Source: Flavobacteriaceae bacterium
GTDB lineage: Bacteria > Bacteroidota > Bacteroidia > Flavobacteriales > Flavobacteriaceae
Length of the DNA stretch: 16,597 nt
NCBI GenBank assembly: GCA_030633225.1
Contig: DAOVTF010000004.1
Span: 1 to 16,597 of the forward strand
Direction: 5' to 3'
Part shown: positions 1 through 7,453 of the stretch, piece after piece
Numbering within the stretch: position 1 is the first letter of the stretch
Layout of the letters: each line of letters begins with the position of its first letter
The notes under the pieces: generated by a model
The model's database searches: none
What the model was told of the DNA's origin: nothing
Seen by the model: only the letters and a program-made list of their open reading frames with translations
Position numbers and translations under genes: made by a program

Positions 1-389
1 AAATAATTTTCTTCTTCCAATTGATCCTTGTCTTGTTTAGGAAGTAAATCGTAAAACAAACTTGTTACACTAAATGCAGCAGAATCATATAATAAGGTAG
101 AAGATATATCGTGATCAAATGCCCTATACCAAATTTGCCATTCAATGCCATATCTTATGTATACTAATGCTAAAACTGGATTATTTAATACTATGGAGCC
201 AATTATTATAGATTCTCCAGGAATAATTTTAAATACTTCTGGTTCTTCTTTTGACAGAATTATATTTATGCCATCAATATTAGGAATATTACCAAATCTC
301 GCAAGAATTCGAATTAGATTATTTACATTTTCTTTTTTTGATAAATTATTGTTACTTAATTGACTGGTAAAAAGAAGTTTACTAGGCAT
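1..389 (-). CDS. Unrecognised protein, N-terminal part (cut by window edge)
   Basis: An open frame runs from an ATG at 389 down to position 1 without a stop, giving 129 codons of a longer protein. The product begins MPSKLLFTSQLSNNNLSKKE. It has no signal peptide or clear membrane span; a hydrophobic beta-rich stretch around residues 55-75 (PGESIIIGSIVLNNPVLALV) suggests a soluble folded domain. I do not recognise the family. The gene starts 22 bp after the stop of the alpha-oxoamine synthase on the same strand, so the two are probably co-transcribed, and a role linked to that lipid pathway is possible but is only inference from position. No Shine-Dalgarno sequence is visible, as is usual in Bacteroidota. 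The plus-strand open frame over the same stretch (145-363) looks like a shadow. Confidence 0.7.
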   Translation of the reverse strand, partial: MPSKLLFTSQLSNNNLSKKENVNNLIRILARFGNIPNIDGINIILSKEEPEVFKIIPGESIIIGSIVLNNPVLALVYIRYGIEWQIWYRAFDHDISSTLLYDSAAFSVTSLFYDLLPKQDKDQLEEENY

Positions 390-411
390 ATGAATTTATT
401 TGGAATTCTAA

Positions 412-1659
412 TTATAAGACCAACGATGAGGCAATTCGTTTATAGATACCTTTTTCTAATTTTTCTCTAATTGAAGAAAAGGCAATAATTGTTTCTTTGA
501 CATCTTCTAAATTATGTGCAGCTGTTGGAATTAATCTTAATAAAATCATTCCTTTTGGAATTACAGGATAAACAACTATAGAGCAAAATATTCTATGGTT
601 TTCACGAAGGTCATTAACCATTGCCATAGCCTCTGGAATATTTCCTTCAAGAAAAACAGGGGTTACACAGGTATTTGTCTTACCTATATTAAAACCTTTT
701 TCTTTTAAACCATCTTGCAATGCATTAACATTTTGCCATAATTTACTACGAAGTTCTGGCATTGTTCTGATCATATCCAAACGTTTTAACGCTCCTTTAA
801 CCATTGCCATCGGTAATGATTTGGCAAACATTTGTGATCGCATGTTATATTGTAGAAATTTTATAACATCTTTATCTCCGGCAAAAAATGCTCCAATTCC
901 CGCCATTGATTTTGCGAATGTTGCAAAATAAACATCAATATCATCTTGTATTCCCTGTTCTTCACCAGCACCAGCACCAGTTTTTCCTAAAGTACCAAAA
1001 CCATGAGCATCATCAACAAGTAATCTAAAGTTATACTCTTTTTTAAACGAAATAATCTCTTTTAATTTTCCTTGTTCTCCACGCATTCCAAAAACCCCTT
1101 CACTTATAACAAAAATTCCTCCATCATTTTCATCAGCAATTTTTTTGGCTCTTTTTAAGTTTAGCTCAAAACTCTCTATATCATTATGTCGAAAAGTAAA
1201 TCGTTTACCATGATGTAATCTAACCCCATCTATAATACAAGCATGAGAATCCATATCATAAATAATGACATCATTTTTTGTAACCAAAGCATCAATAGCA
1301 GATACCATTCCTTGATATCCAAAATTAACTAAATAAGCAGTTTCTTTATTTACAAAAGCCGCACATTCTCTCTCTAATTGTTCATGATATTTTGTATGAC
1401 CACTCATCATTCTTGCTCCCATTGGATAAGCCATACCGTATTCTTCCGCAGCTTCTGCATCAGCTTTTCTAACATCTGGATGATTGGCTAATCCTAAATA
1501 ATCATTAATGCTCCAGGTAATAACCTCTTTACCATTAAATTTCATTCGATTTGAAATTGGACCTTCCAATTTTGGAAACACATAATAACCTTCAGCTTGT
1601 TTAGCCCATTTACCTAAGGGGCCTTTATCTTTAATTATTCTTTCAAATAAATCTCTCAT
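412..1659 (-). CDS. PLP-dependent alpha-oxoamine synthase (serine palmitoyltransferase / cysteate acyltransferase type)
   Basis: This 415-residue protein is a fold-type I, PLP-dependent acyl-CoA:amino acid C-acyltransferase. Such enzymes condense an amino acid with an acyl thioester and release CO2. Visible family marks are the substrate loop NDYLGLANHP (52-61), the PLP-stacking histidine in DSHACIIDG (H139), the cofactor-binding VDDAHGFG (D216, H219) and the Schiff-base lysine in TFAKSMAG (K250). Length fits the family. From memory, the N-terminus (GPLGKWAKQAEGYYVFPKLE) and AYPMGARMMSGHT resemble a Bacteroidota clade annotated as serine palmitoyltransferase or as cysteate acyltransferase (capnine synthase), which start sphingolipid and sulfonolipid synthesis. 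Which amino acid it uses cannot be read from sequence alone. BioF and Kbl (glycine C-acetyltransferase) are the alternatives; no biotin or threonine-degradation genes lie nearby. A good Bacteroidota-type promoter precedes it at 1711-1742. Confidence 0.85.
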   Translation of the reverse strand: MRDLFERIIKDKGPLGKWAKQAEGYYVFPKLEGPISNRMKFNGKEVITWSINDYLGLANHPDVRKADAEAAEEYGMAYPMGARMMSGHTKYHEQLERECAAFVNKETAYLVNFGYQGMVSAIDALVTKNDVIIYDMDSHACIIDGVRLHHGKRFTFRHNDIESFELNLKRAKKIADENDGGIFVISEGVFGMRGEQGKLKEIISFKKEYNFRLLVDDAHGFGTLGKTGAGAGEEQGIQDDIDVYFATFAKSMAGIGAFFAGDKDVIKFLQYNMRSQMFAKSLPMAMVKGALKRLDMIRTMPELRSKLWQNVNALQDGLKEKGFNIGKTNTCVTPVFLEGNIPEAMAMVNDLRENHRIFCSIVVYPVIPKGMILLRLIPTAAHNLEDVKETIIAFSSIREKLEKGIYKRIASSLVL

Positions 1660-1710
1660 CTAACATTTTTTTTAGTAAAATAAGTTCAACTATTTTAATG
1701 ATAACATTTG

Positions 1711-1742
1711 CAAAAATAAGAATTTTAATAACTTCATTCAAA
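1711..1742 (-). promoter_or_regulatory. Bacteroidota-type promoter of the alpha-oxoamine synthase gene
   Basis: On the minus strand, TTTG (1742-1739) is followed after 20 bases by TATTTTTG (1718-1711). This fits the Bacteroidota housekeeping consensus TTTG, 19-21 bases, TAnnTTTG. The start of transcription would fall a few bases further on, giving a leader of about 45 nt to the ATG at 1659. It is the best two-part match of this class that I found in the window. Confidence 0.6.
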
Positions 1743-1775
1743 TACATTTCTAATAGATTTTTACTATCAAAATAT

Positions 1776-3911
1776 TTATTCAGTAATTCCTTCTAAATCA
1801 AATAAAAAGGAATAATCTATAGCAATCTCTTTTAAAGCATCAAATCTACCAGAAGCACCGCCATGCCCTGTATCCATATTGGTATGTAGCAATAATATAT
1901 TATTATCTGTTTTTAATTCTCGTAGTTTTGCAACCCATTTTGCAGGTTCAAAATATTGCACTTGCGAATCATTTAACCCCGTGGTAACCAGAATATTTGG
2001 ATAAGAATGAGTTTTTACCTGATCGTATGGCGAATAAGATAGCATATAATCATATGAATCTTTATTTTTTGGATTTCCCCACTCATCAAACTCTCCTGTT
2101 GTTAAAGGAATGCTTTCATCTAACATGGTAGTAACCACATCAACAAAGGGTACTGCAGCAATAACACCATGATACAACTCTGGATTCATATTAACAATTG
2201 CTCCCATTAATAATCCTCCTGCAGATCCACCTTCGGCATACAAATGTTTGGCGGAAGTATAATTATTATCAATTAAATATTTTGATGCATCTATAAAGTC
2301 ATTAAAAGTATTTATTTTATTAAACATTTTCCCATCTTCATACCATTTTCTTCCTAAATATTCACTTCCTCTAACATGTGCAACTGCAAATATAAATCCA
2401 CGATCTAACAAACTTAATCGAATTGAACTAAAACGATCACTTATCGTGTGACCATATGATCCATACGCATATAATAATAAAGGTGTATTTTTATTAATAT
2501 CAGTTTCTTTATGATACACCATTGATACCGCTACTTTCTTACCATCTCTTGTTGTTGCCCAAACTCTTTCGCTTTTATAATTGTTTTTATCAAATTTACC
2601 TCCTAACACTTCTTGTTCTTTTTTAACATCTTTAGATTTCTCTATCATGTTAAAATCAATAACAGAACTTGGAGTTGTTAAAGAACTATAACTATATCGA
2701 AGAATATTTGTATCAAAATCAGGATTTGCAGACACTGAAATAGAATAGGTTTCTTCATCAATTGGAAGGTAATAATCAGCTTTCCCATTCCATGATTTTA
2801 CTCTAATCTTATTCAACCCATTACTTCTTTCTTCTAATACTAAGTAATCTTTAAAAATTGAGGCCTCTTCTAATAAAGAATCATCTCGGTGTGGTATTAC
2901 ATCAACCCAATTATCTTTCTCTGTTTTTGCAACCGGGGTTTTCATTAATTTAAAATTTGTTGCTCCATCTTTATTAGTTAAAATGTAAAAACTATCTTCA
3001 AAATGTGAAACACTATATTCTAAATCTCTTTCTCTAGACTGAATTATTTTAAAATCGTTATTTGGAGAATCTGCATTTACAAATCGATATTCATTTGATA
3101 AGGTATTATAACATCCTATAATGATATACTTTTTCGATTTAGTTTTATAAACAAACGTTCCAAAAGTATCATCTTTTTCTTCATAAATTAATACATCTTC
3201 TGATGCATCAGTTCCTAAAACATGCCTGTAAATTTTATCACTACGTAAAGTTACCGGATCTTTTTTTGTGTAAAAAATTGTTTTATTATCGTTTGCCCAA
3301 GCAGATCCTCCCGTTGTATTTTTAATTACCTCAGGATAAATCTTACCTGTTTCTAAGTTTTTAAACTGTAAATCATATTGCCTTCTACTTATTGTATCAA
3401 CCGCAAAGGAAGCCAATTTGTTATTCTCACTCACATTTAAACCAACCAAGGCAAAATACTCATGCCCTTCCGCCATTTTATTAACATCAATAATTATTTC
3501 TTCTTCACCCTCAAGGTTTTCTTTTTTTCTTGTATGAATCGGATATTGTAAGCCTGTTTCATACCGGGTTATATAAAAATATCCATTTTTCTTATAAGGC
3601 ACTGATTCATCATCTTCTTTGATTCGACCTTTCATCTCTTCAAAAAGATCCTCTTGAAATTTTTTAGTATGATTTGTTAATTTATCATAATATTCATTTT
3701 CAGCATTTAAATAATCAATTACTTTTGGATTTTCTCTTTCATTCAACCAATAATAATTATCTACTCTAACATCATTATGAATTTTTAATTCTTTAGGGAT
3801 TTTCTCAGCTCGAGGAGATGTTTCATTTTCTTTCTTTACCATTTCTTCATTTTTACAAGAAGTGGTAAAAGTAAGTGATAAAACAATTGCAACTAAAAAT
3901 AATTTATTCAT
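1776..3911 (-). CDS. ptrB: Oligopeptidase B-like S9 family peptidase, predicted lipoprotein
   Basis: The 711-residue product is an S9A serine peptidase that cuts peptides after basic residues. The N-terminal part (about 35-440) should be the beta-propeller that limits access to the active site; the C-terminal alpha/beta-hydrolase domain carries the catalytic triad Ser563 (GGSAGG), Asp648 (GLNDSQVQY) and His683 (GHGGASGR). The stretch PFVDVVTTMLDESIPLTTGE, followed by an EWGNP motif, closely matches E. coli PtrB as I remember it. Unlike the E. coli enzyme, this one has a lipoprotein signal: a hydrophobic segment from residue 4 ending in TTSC, with Cys19 as the lipidation site. KNEE follows the cysteine, an acidic patch that resembles the surface-export signal of Bacteroidota lipoproteins. 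It therefore probably works on peptides in the periplasm or at the cell surface. The gene stands alone, divergent from ybaB. Confidence 0.93.
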   Translation of the reverse strand: MNKLFLVAIVLSLTFTTSCKNEEMVKKENETSPRAEKIPKELKIHNDVRVDNYYWLNERENPKVIDYLNAENEYYDKLTNHTKKFQEDLFEEMKGRIKEDDESVPYKKNGYFYITRYETGLQYPIHTRKKENLEGEEEIIIDVNKMAEGHEYFALVGLNVSENNKLASFAVDTISRRQYDLQFKNLETGKIYPEVIKNTTGGSAWANDNKTIFYTKKDPVTLRSDKIYRHVLGTDASEDVLIYEEKDDTFGTFVYKTKSKKYIIIGCYNTLSNEYRFVNADSPNNDFKIIQSRERDLEYSVSHFEDSFYILTNKDGATNFKLMKTPVAKTEKDNWVDVIPHRDDSLLEEASIFKDYLVLEERSNGLNKIRVKSWNGKADYYLPIDEETYSISVSANPDFDTNILRYSYSSLTTPSSVIDFNMIEKSKDVKKEQEVLGGKFDKNNYKSERVWATTRDGKKVAVSMVYHKETDINKNTPLLLYAYGSYGHTISDRFSSIRLSLLDRGFIFAVAHVRGSEYLGRKWYEDGKMFNKINTFNDFIDASKYLIDNNYTSAKHLYAEGGSAGGLLMGAIVNMNPELYHGVIAAVPFVDVVTTMLDESIPLTTGEFDEWGNPKNKDSYDYMLSYSPYDQVKTHSYPNILVTTGLNDSQVQYFEPAKWVAKLRELKTDNNILLLHTNMDTGHGGASGRFDALKEIAIDYSFLFDLEGITE

Positions 3912-3942
3912 TTTTTAATGATTTATAAACTAACTTATTTAT

Positions 3943-3950
3943 TAACTTTG
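3943..3950 (+). promoter_or_regulatory. Candidate -7 element for ybaB
   Basis: TAACTTTG matches the Bacteroidota -7 consensus TAnnTTTG. It lies 55 bp before the ybaB ATG in the gap between divergent genes. No clear TTG is seen at the -33 distance, so support rests on one motif and position. Confidence 0.4.
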
Positions 3951-4005
3951 TGTAATAATCTTTTAAAGATAATATATTTTATAATAATAAATAAATTAGA
4001 AAATT

Positions 4006-4329
4006 ATGCTTGGTGATTTACAAGGAATGATGGCTAAATTAAAAGAAGCTCAAGCCAAAGTAGAGGAAACAAAAGAAAGATTAAATACTGTTATGGTAGA
4101 TGGTGATTCGGGAAACGGATCAGTTGTTGTGACAGTAACTGCCAATAGAGAAGTAAAAAATATCGCAATAGATGATGATCTTTTAGAAGATAAAGAAGCT
4201 TTGGAAGATTATTTGATTATTGCACTTAATAAAGCTCTTGTAAAAGCAAATAACATAAACGAAGCTGAGATGGCAGCCGCAGCAAAAGGAGGCTTACCCG
4301 ATATTCCAGGAATGGATATGTTTAAGTAA
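4006..4329 (+). CDS. ybaB: YbaB/EbfC family nucleoid-associated protein
   Basis: A 107-residue protein of the YbaB/EbfC family, small dimeric proteins that bind DNA and are linked to nucleoid structure. The order is typical: an N-terminal helix rich in K, A and E ([20 protein letters not shown]), a central beta section ([18 protein letters not shown]), a second helix ([20 protein letters not shown]) and a glycine/proline-rich tail ending PGMDMFK. Length agrees with the family (about 100-115). In many bacteria this gene sits between dnaX and recR; here it is instead the first gene of a short plus-strand group with a guanine deaminase, 69 bp upstream of it, so the usual neighbourhood is broken. 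A TAnnTTTG element lies 55 bp before the ATG. Confidence 0.93.
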   Translation: MLGDLQGMMAKLKEAQAKVEETKERLNTVMVDGDSGNGSVVVTVTANREVKNIAIDDDLLEDKEALEDYLIIALNKALVKANNINEAEMAAAAKGGLPDIPGMDMFK

Positions 4330-4398
4330 GAAACTCCTTTAAAATATTCTTTTTAATGGTTAAACACTTAACTTATAACTTAAATTTTCACTATATTT

Positions 4399-4947
4399 AT
4401 GTGTAACAATTTTAATAAAAAATTCATAGATGAGGCTGCAAAGGCTTTACAAAATAATGATGATCAAGAATTTGAATTGAGTCATGAATATTTTATGAAT
4501 GAAGCAGTAAACAGCGCTATTCGAGGCATGAACAATAATGAAGGAGGACCATTTGGCTGTGTAATTGTAAAAGATGGTAAAATAGTTGGTAAGGGAAATA
4601 ATAAGGTAACTTCTACTAATGACCCAACGGCTCATGCAGAAGTAGAGGCAATAAGAGATGCATGTAAAAATCTTAATTCATTTCAATTAGATGGCTGCAT
4701 TATTTACACTTCTTGTGAACCTTGCCCAATGTGTTTAGGAGCTATTTATTGGGCTCGACCAGAAAAAGTGTTTTTTGGCAGCAATAAAACCGATGCAGCT
4801 AAAATAGGTTTTGATGATGATTTTATTTATAAAGAATTACCATTAAAATATGATAAAAGAAGTATTGCTTTTGAACAAATTGATAGAAAAAATGCGATAA
4901 AAGCATTTCACTTATGGGAAGAAAAAGAAGATAAAACCAAGTATTAA
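4399..4947 (+). CDS. guaD: Nucleoside/guanine deaminase, GuaD type
   Basis: A 182-residue member of the zinc-dependent cytidine deaminase superfamily. The zinc site is visible as HAE (H79, catalytic E81) and PCPMC (C109, C112). The context NDPTAHAEVEAIRDAC, YTSCEPCPMCLGAIYWAR and TDAAKIGFDDDFIYKE follows Bacillus subtilis GuaD rather than TadA, so conversion of guanine to xanthine is the likely reaction, in purine salvage or breakdown. B. subtilis GuaD is 156 residues; this protein carries about 25 extra N-terminal residues (NKKFIDEAAKALQNN, probably helical). The ATG at 4399 is the only ATG upstream of the conserved HEYF segment; a TTG at 4477 would give a more normal length, so the start is uncertain. 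It lies 16 bp before the next gene, with which it is probably co-transcribed. Confidence 0.85.
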   Translation: MCNNFNKKFIDEAAKALQNNDDQEFELSHEYFMNEAVNSAIRGMNNNEGGPFGCVIVKDGKIVGKGNNKVTSTNDPTAHAEVEAIRDACKNLNSFQLDGCIIYTSCEPCPMCLGAIYWARPEKVFFGSNKTDAAKIGFDDDFIYKELPLKYDKRSIAFEQIDRKNAIKAFHLWEEKEDKTKY

Positions 4948-4963
4948 TTTTAAATTATACAAG

Positions 4964-5368
4964 ATGAAAAAAACAGGTATATGGTTGGATCAGAAGGAAG
5001 CTAATGTTATTACACTTATTGGAGATATTGTCAATAATAAAACTATTTATTCTGATATTGAAACAAGAGAAAGATTTGAAGGTGAATCTAAAACGTATGG
5101 CAGGTTTGGAGATCAATATTTAAACAATGAAAAAAGTAAAAAAAATAAGATCAACGATCTAACAACTAAATATTTAAACTCTATTATAAAAGAAGTTGAA
5201 CAAACAGATGAGATTCTTATTTTTGGACCAGCACAGACCAAAATAAAATTAGAAAACCTAATTCACAATAATGCAAAAATATCTGCAAAATTAATAGAAG
5301 TTCAAAAAGCTGAGAATATGACTGAAAATCAAAAAGTGGCTTATGTAAAGAAGTTTTTTAATAACTAA
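4964..5368 (+). CDS. Small protein resembling eRF1 / host-attachment (baeRF) family
   Basis: This 134-residue protein begins MKKTGIWLDQKEANVITL, a beta-hairpin start I associate with a Bacteroidota family of small proteins related to bacterial-archaeal eRF1-like (baeRF, 'host attachment') domains. The second half supports this: EQTDEILIFGPAQTKIKLEN resembles the IxxFGP step of eRF1 domain-3-like folds, followed by a conserved-looking tail (AENMTENQKVAYVKKFF). There is no signal peptide, membrane span or visible catalytic set, and no GGQ motif, so peptide release activity is not expected. A ribosome-linked role is suggested for the wider superfamily, but the function of this one is unknown. 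It starts 16 bp after the deaminase stop and its own stop is one base away from that of a converging small ORF. Family assignment is from pattern memory and moderate. Confidence 0.65.
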   Translation: MKKTGIWLDQKEANVITLIGDIVNNKTIYSDIETRERFEGESKTYGRFGDQYLNNEKSKKNKINDLTTKYLNSIIKEVEQTDEILIFGPAQTKIKLENLIHNNAKISAKLIEVQKAENMTENQKVAYVKKFFNN

Positions 5369-5369
5369 A

Positions 5370-5522
5370 TTAAACTCCTCTACTTAAAAGTTTAATTCGA
5401 TCATAATATTTTTCGTATTCAATTTCTGCTAATTTCCTATCTCTTTTTTTTAAGTTAATTAGCTTTCCGTTTTTCTTGATAATGTCGGAATTATGATTTT
5501 TTTCAGTTTTAGGGGTTTTCAT
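5370..5522 (-). CDS. Small basic protein, 50 residues, unknown
   Basis: An ATG at 5522 opens a 50-codon frame ending in TAA at 5372-5370. The product has 11 Lys and 4 Arg, with a run LINLKKRDRKLAEIEYEKYY that would form a charged helix. It has no signal peptide and matches no family I know. It fills an otherwise empty stretch and converges on the 4964-5368 gene with one base between the two stops; that tidy packing is the main argument that it is real. No TAnnTTTG element is evident upstream, so it may be read from the DinB-like gene 102 bp upstream. In AT-rich DNA a chance ORF of this size is quite possible. Confidence 0.4.
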   Translation of the reverse strand: MKTPKTEKNHNSDIIKKNGKLINLKKRDRKLAEIEYEKYYDRIKLLSRGV

Positions 5523-5624
5523 GTTATAGCAATTTTAATTTTTACTTCTTTGCTTAAAAGCCTAATAAATAGGTTAGAAATCAAAATATAATTGCTATTC
5601 ATAACGTAATTAATGTTACATTTA

Positions 5625-6143
5625 TTATAAGTATCTACTTTTAATAATATGTAAATGATGTAATAAATGCCCCGAAGTAACATATCCTAATGCTCTAACT
5701 GACATAATGCTACTGTTTGCATTTCCTTGAAGCATAAGGGTCTTTTCATCAAAACTGTTATATAAAAAAATGGTTGATTTCCGTAAGGCAGAAAACTCTT
5801 CTAATAAATCTGTAAATTTTCGCCGATTTGCATTAGACGTATCAGCAAAATCATTTTCATCAAAGCCACTTAATTCAGTTTTATCATTTCTGGCAAAACG
5901 TAAAGCTCTATAATTAAAAATTCTTTCGGTATCAATAATATGCTGAACAAGTTCTTTAATAGTCCATTTATCATCAGCATATTTAAAGCTCTGTTTATCT
6001 TTATCAATATCTTTTAATAAATTAAATGCTACTTGTAATGAGTCTTCCAAATTTTCAACAAGACTTCTATCATTCTCAAGGATTCGATCAATATAAGTTT
6101 GATAAAATGATGCGTATTCGTTACTCTCTATTTTTTTTGACAT
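5625..6143 (-). CDS. DinB family protein (putative metal-dependent hydrolase/transferase fold)
   Basis: A 172-residue four-helix DinB-like protein. The family's metal-binding histidines are in place: H68 in WTIKELVQHIIDTERIFNYR, and H159/H163 in GHLLHHLHII (HxxxH near the C-terminus). The WTIKE...H...ER pattern with FADTSNANRR is what I know from Bacteroidota DinB members. The fold is shared with bacillithiol and mycothiol transferases, but substrate cannot be predicted; the name comes from a Bacillus DNA-damage gene and does not imply a repair role. It starts 48 bp after the ackA stop on the same strand, so it may be the last gene of the pta-ackA transcript. Confidence 0.85.
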   Translation of the reverse strand: MSKKIESNEYASFYQTYIDRILENDRSLVENLEDSLQVAFNLLKDIDKDKQSFKYADDKWTIKELVQHIIDTERIFNYRALRFARNDKTELSGFDENDFADTSNANRRKFTDLLEEFSALRKSTIFLYNSFDEKTLMLQGNANSSIMSVRALGYVTSGHLLHHLHIIKSRYL

Positions 6144-6191
6144 AAGGATAATTTTATCACTAAAATAATTCTATTATGGCAAATAAACTAA

Positions 6192-7376
6192 TTAAACTAA
6201 TAGATCGTAGGTTTGTTTTGCAATTTCAATTTCTTCATTGGTAGGAACAACCAAAATTTTAACTTTCGAAGTATTGGTATTCAATTCTCGTATTTCTTTT
6301 GATCTTATTTTATTTTTCTCTTTATCAAATTCAATTCCAAGAAAATCCATTTTGTTACATATTAAATCCCTTATATAATCAGAATTTTCTCCTATTCCTG
6401 CAGTAAAAATAATTGCATCTAGTCCATTCATGACAGATGCATAAGAGCCAATATATTTTTTAATCCGATAAGCATTCATATGTAATGCTAATTGACATGC
6501 TTTGTTGCCATTTATAGCCTCACTCTCAATTTCACGCAAATCACTAAATCCAGTTAATCCCAGCATACCACTTTCCTTTTGTAAAATACCATTTACTTCT
6601 TCAACAGTATACCCTAATGATTTAATCAGGTAAAAAATTACAGATTGATCAATATCACCACTTCTGGTTCCCATAATCAAACCATTCATTGGTCCAAATC
6701 CTAATGTATGGTCAACACTTTTTCCGTTTTCAATTGCTGTCATACTACAACCATTTCCTAAATGAATTGTAATAATTTTTGAATTATCTATTTTCAAATA
6801 CGCATTAGCCTTTTCCGAAACATACTTGTGGCTGGTACCATGAAAGCCATAAACACGAATTTGATTCTCGTCTAAAAACTTATTTGGAATAGCATATTTA
6901 TTTGCAACTTCTGGAATTGTTTGATGAAAAGCTGTATCAAAAACTGCAATTTGTTTTGCCTTATGAAATATTTTCTCAGAAACCTCTATACCAACAAAAT
7001 TTGGTGGATTATGTAAGGGTGCCAATTCAAATAATTCTTTGATCATATTCTTCACATCATTATCAATTAAGGTTGTTTTAGAAAAAGTACTTCCACCATG
7101 CACTACCCTATGTCCAACTGCGTCAATCTCATCAGTATTTTTTAAAACTCCTGTTTTTTTGTCTAATAGTGAAGCTGAAATTTTTTCTAATCCAATTTGA
7201 TGATTCGAAATATCAAGAATCTCTTCTAATTTATATTCATCAGATTTAAAATGAACTTTAGAATTCTTTAAGCCAATCCTTTCAATCATTCCTGAACAAA
7301 TGACCCTTTTGACAGGCATCTGAATTAATTGAAATTTTATGGATGAACTCCCTGAATTAATAACTAAAATCTTCAT
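6192..7376 (-). CDS. ackA: Acetate kinase
   Basis: Interconverts acetyl phosphate + ADP and acetate + ATP in the cytoplasm, the ATP-yielding step of acetate overflow. At 394 residues the length is normal. Seen in order are the phosphate-binding start VINSGSSSIKFQL (N7), GHRVVHGG (R90), FDTAFHQTIP (D147), GFHGTSHKYVS (H179), HLGNGCSMTAI, MGTRSGDID (R238) and the ATP-site segment FTAGIGENS, with VPTNEEIEIA near the C-terminus. These are the known acetate kinase catalytic positions, numbered within one to three residues of the Methanosarcina enzyme. It follows pta by 77 bp on the same strand, the classical pair. No separate TAnnTTTG element is visible in the gap, so it is probably read from the pta promoter. 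Confidence 0.97.
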   Translation of the reverse strand: MKILVINSGSSSIKFQLIQMPVKRVICSGMIERIGLKNSKVHFKSDEYKLEEILDISNHQIGLEKISASLLDKKTGVLKNTDEIDAVGHRVVHGGSTFSKTTLIDNDVKNMIKELFELAPLHNPPNFVGIEVSEKIFHKAKQIAVFDTAFHQTIPEVANKYAIPNKFLDENQIRVYGFHGTSHKYVSEKANAYLKIDNSKIITIHLGNGCSMTAIENGKSVDHTLGFGPMNGLIMGTRSGDIDQSVIFYLIKSLGYTVEEVNGILQKESGMLGLTGFSDLREIESEAINGNKACQLALHMNAYRIKKYIGSYASVMNGLDAIIFTAGIGENSDYIRDLICNKMDFLGIEFDKEKNKIRSKEIRELNTNTSKVKILVVPTNEEIEIAKQTYDLLV

Positions 7377-7453
7377 ATACTATTATTATAATATTGCAAT
7401 GTTACTTTAAATTTTTATTCCTAACTCTTTCAAGAAAACCTAACCTTTTTTCT

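Noticed and set aside
145..363. Plus-strand open frame of 72 codons
   Set aside because: The minus strand is open over the whole stretch with an ATG at 389 and tight spacing to the upstream gene; the plus frame looks like its shadow.
412..1659. Glycine C-acetyltransferase (Kbl) or BioF
   Set aside because: The N-terminal and central segments match my recollection of the Bacteroidota serine palmitoyltransferase/cysteate acyltransferase group better, and no biotin or threonine genes are nearby. Not fully excluded.
4399..4947. tRNA adenosine deaminase TadA
   Set aside because: NDPTAHAEVEAIR, EPCPMCLGAIYWAR and the FDDDFIYKE tail follow GuaD; TadA has different residues around the zinc site and C-terminus.
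5526..5598. Inverted repeat ATAGCAATT / AATTGCTAT and a small hairpin at 5559-5575
   Set aside because: Nine-base arms 55 bp apart in very AT-rich sequence are expected by chance, and the inner six-bp stem has no T-tract to make a convincing terminator.
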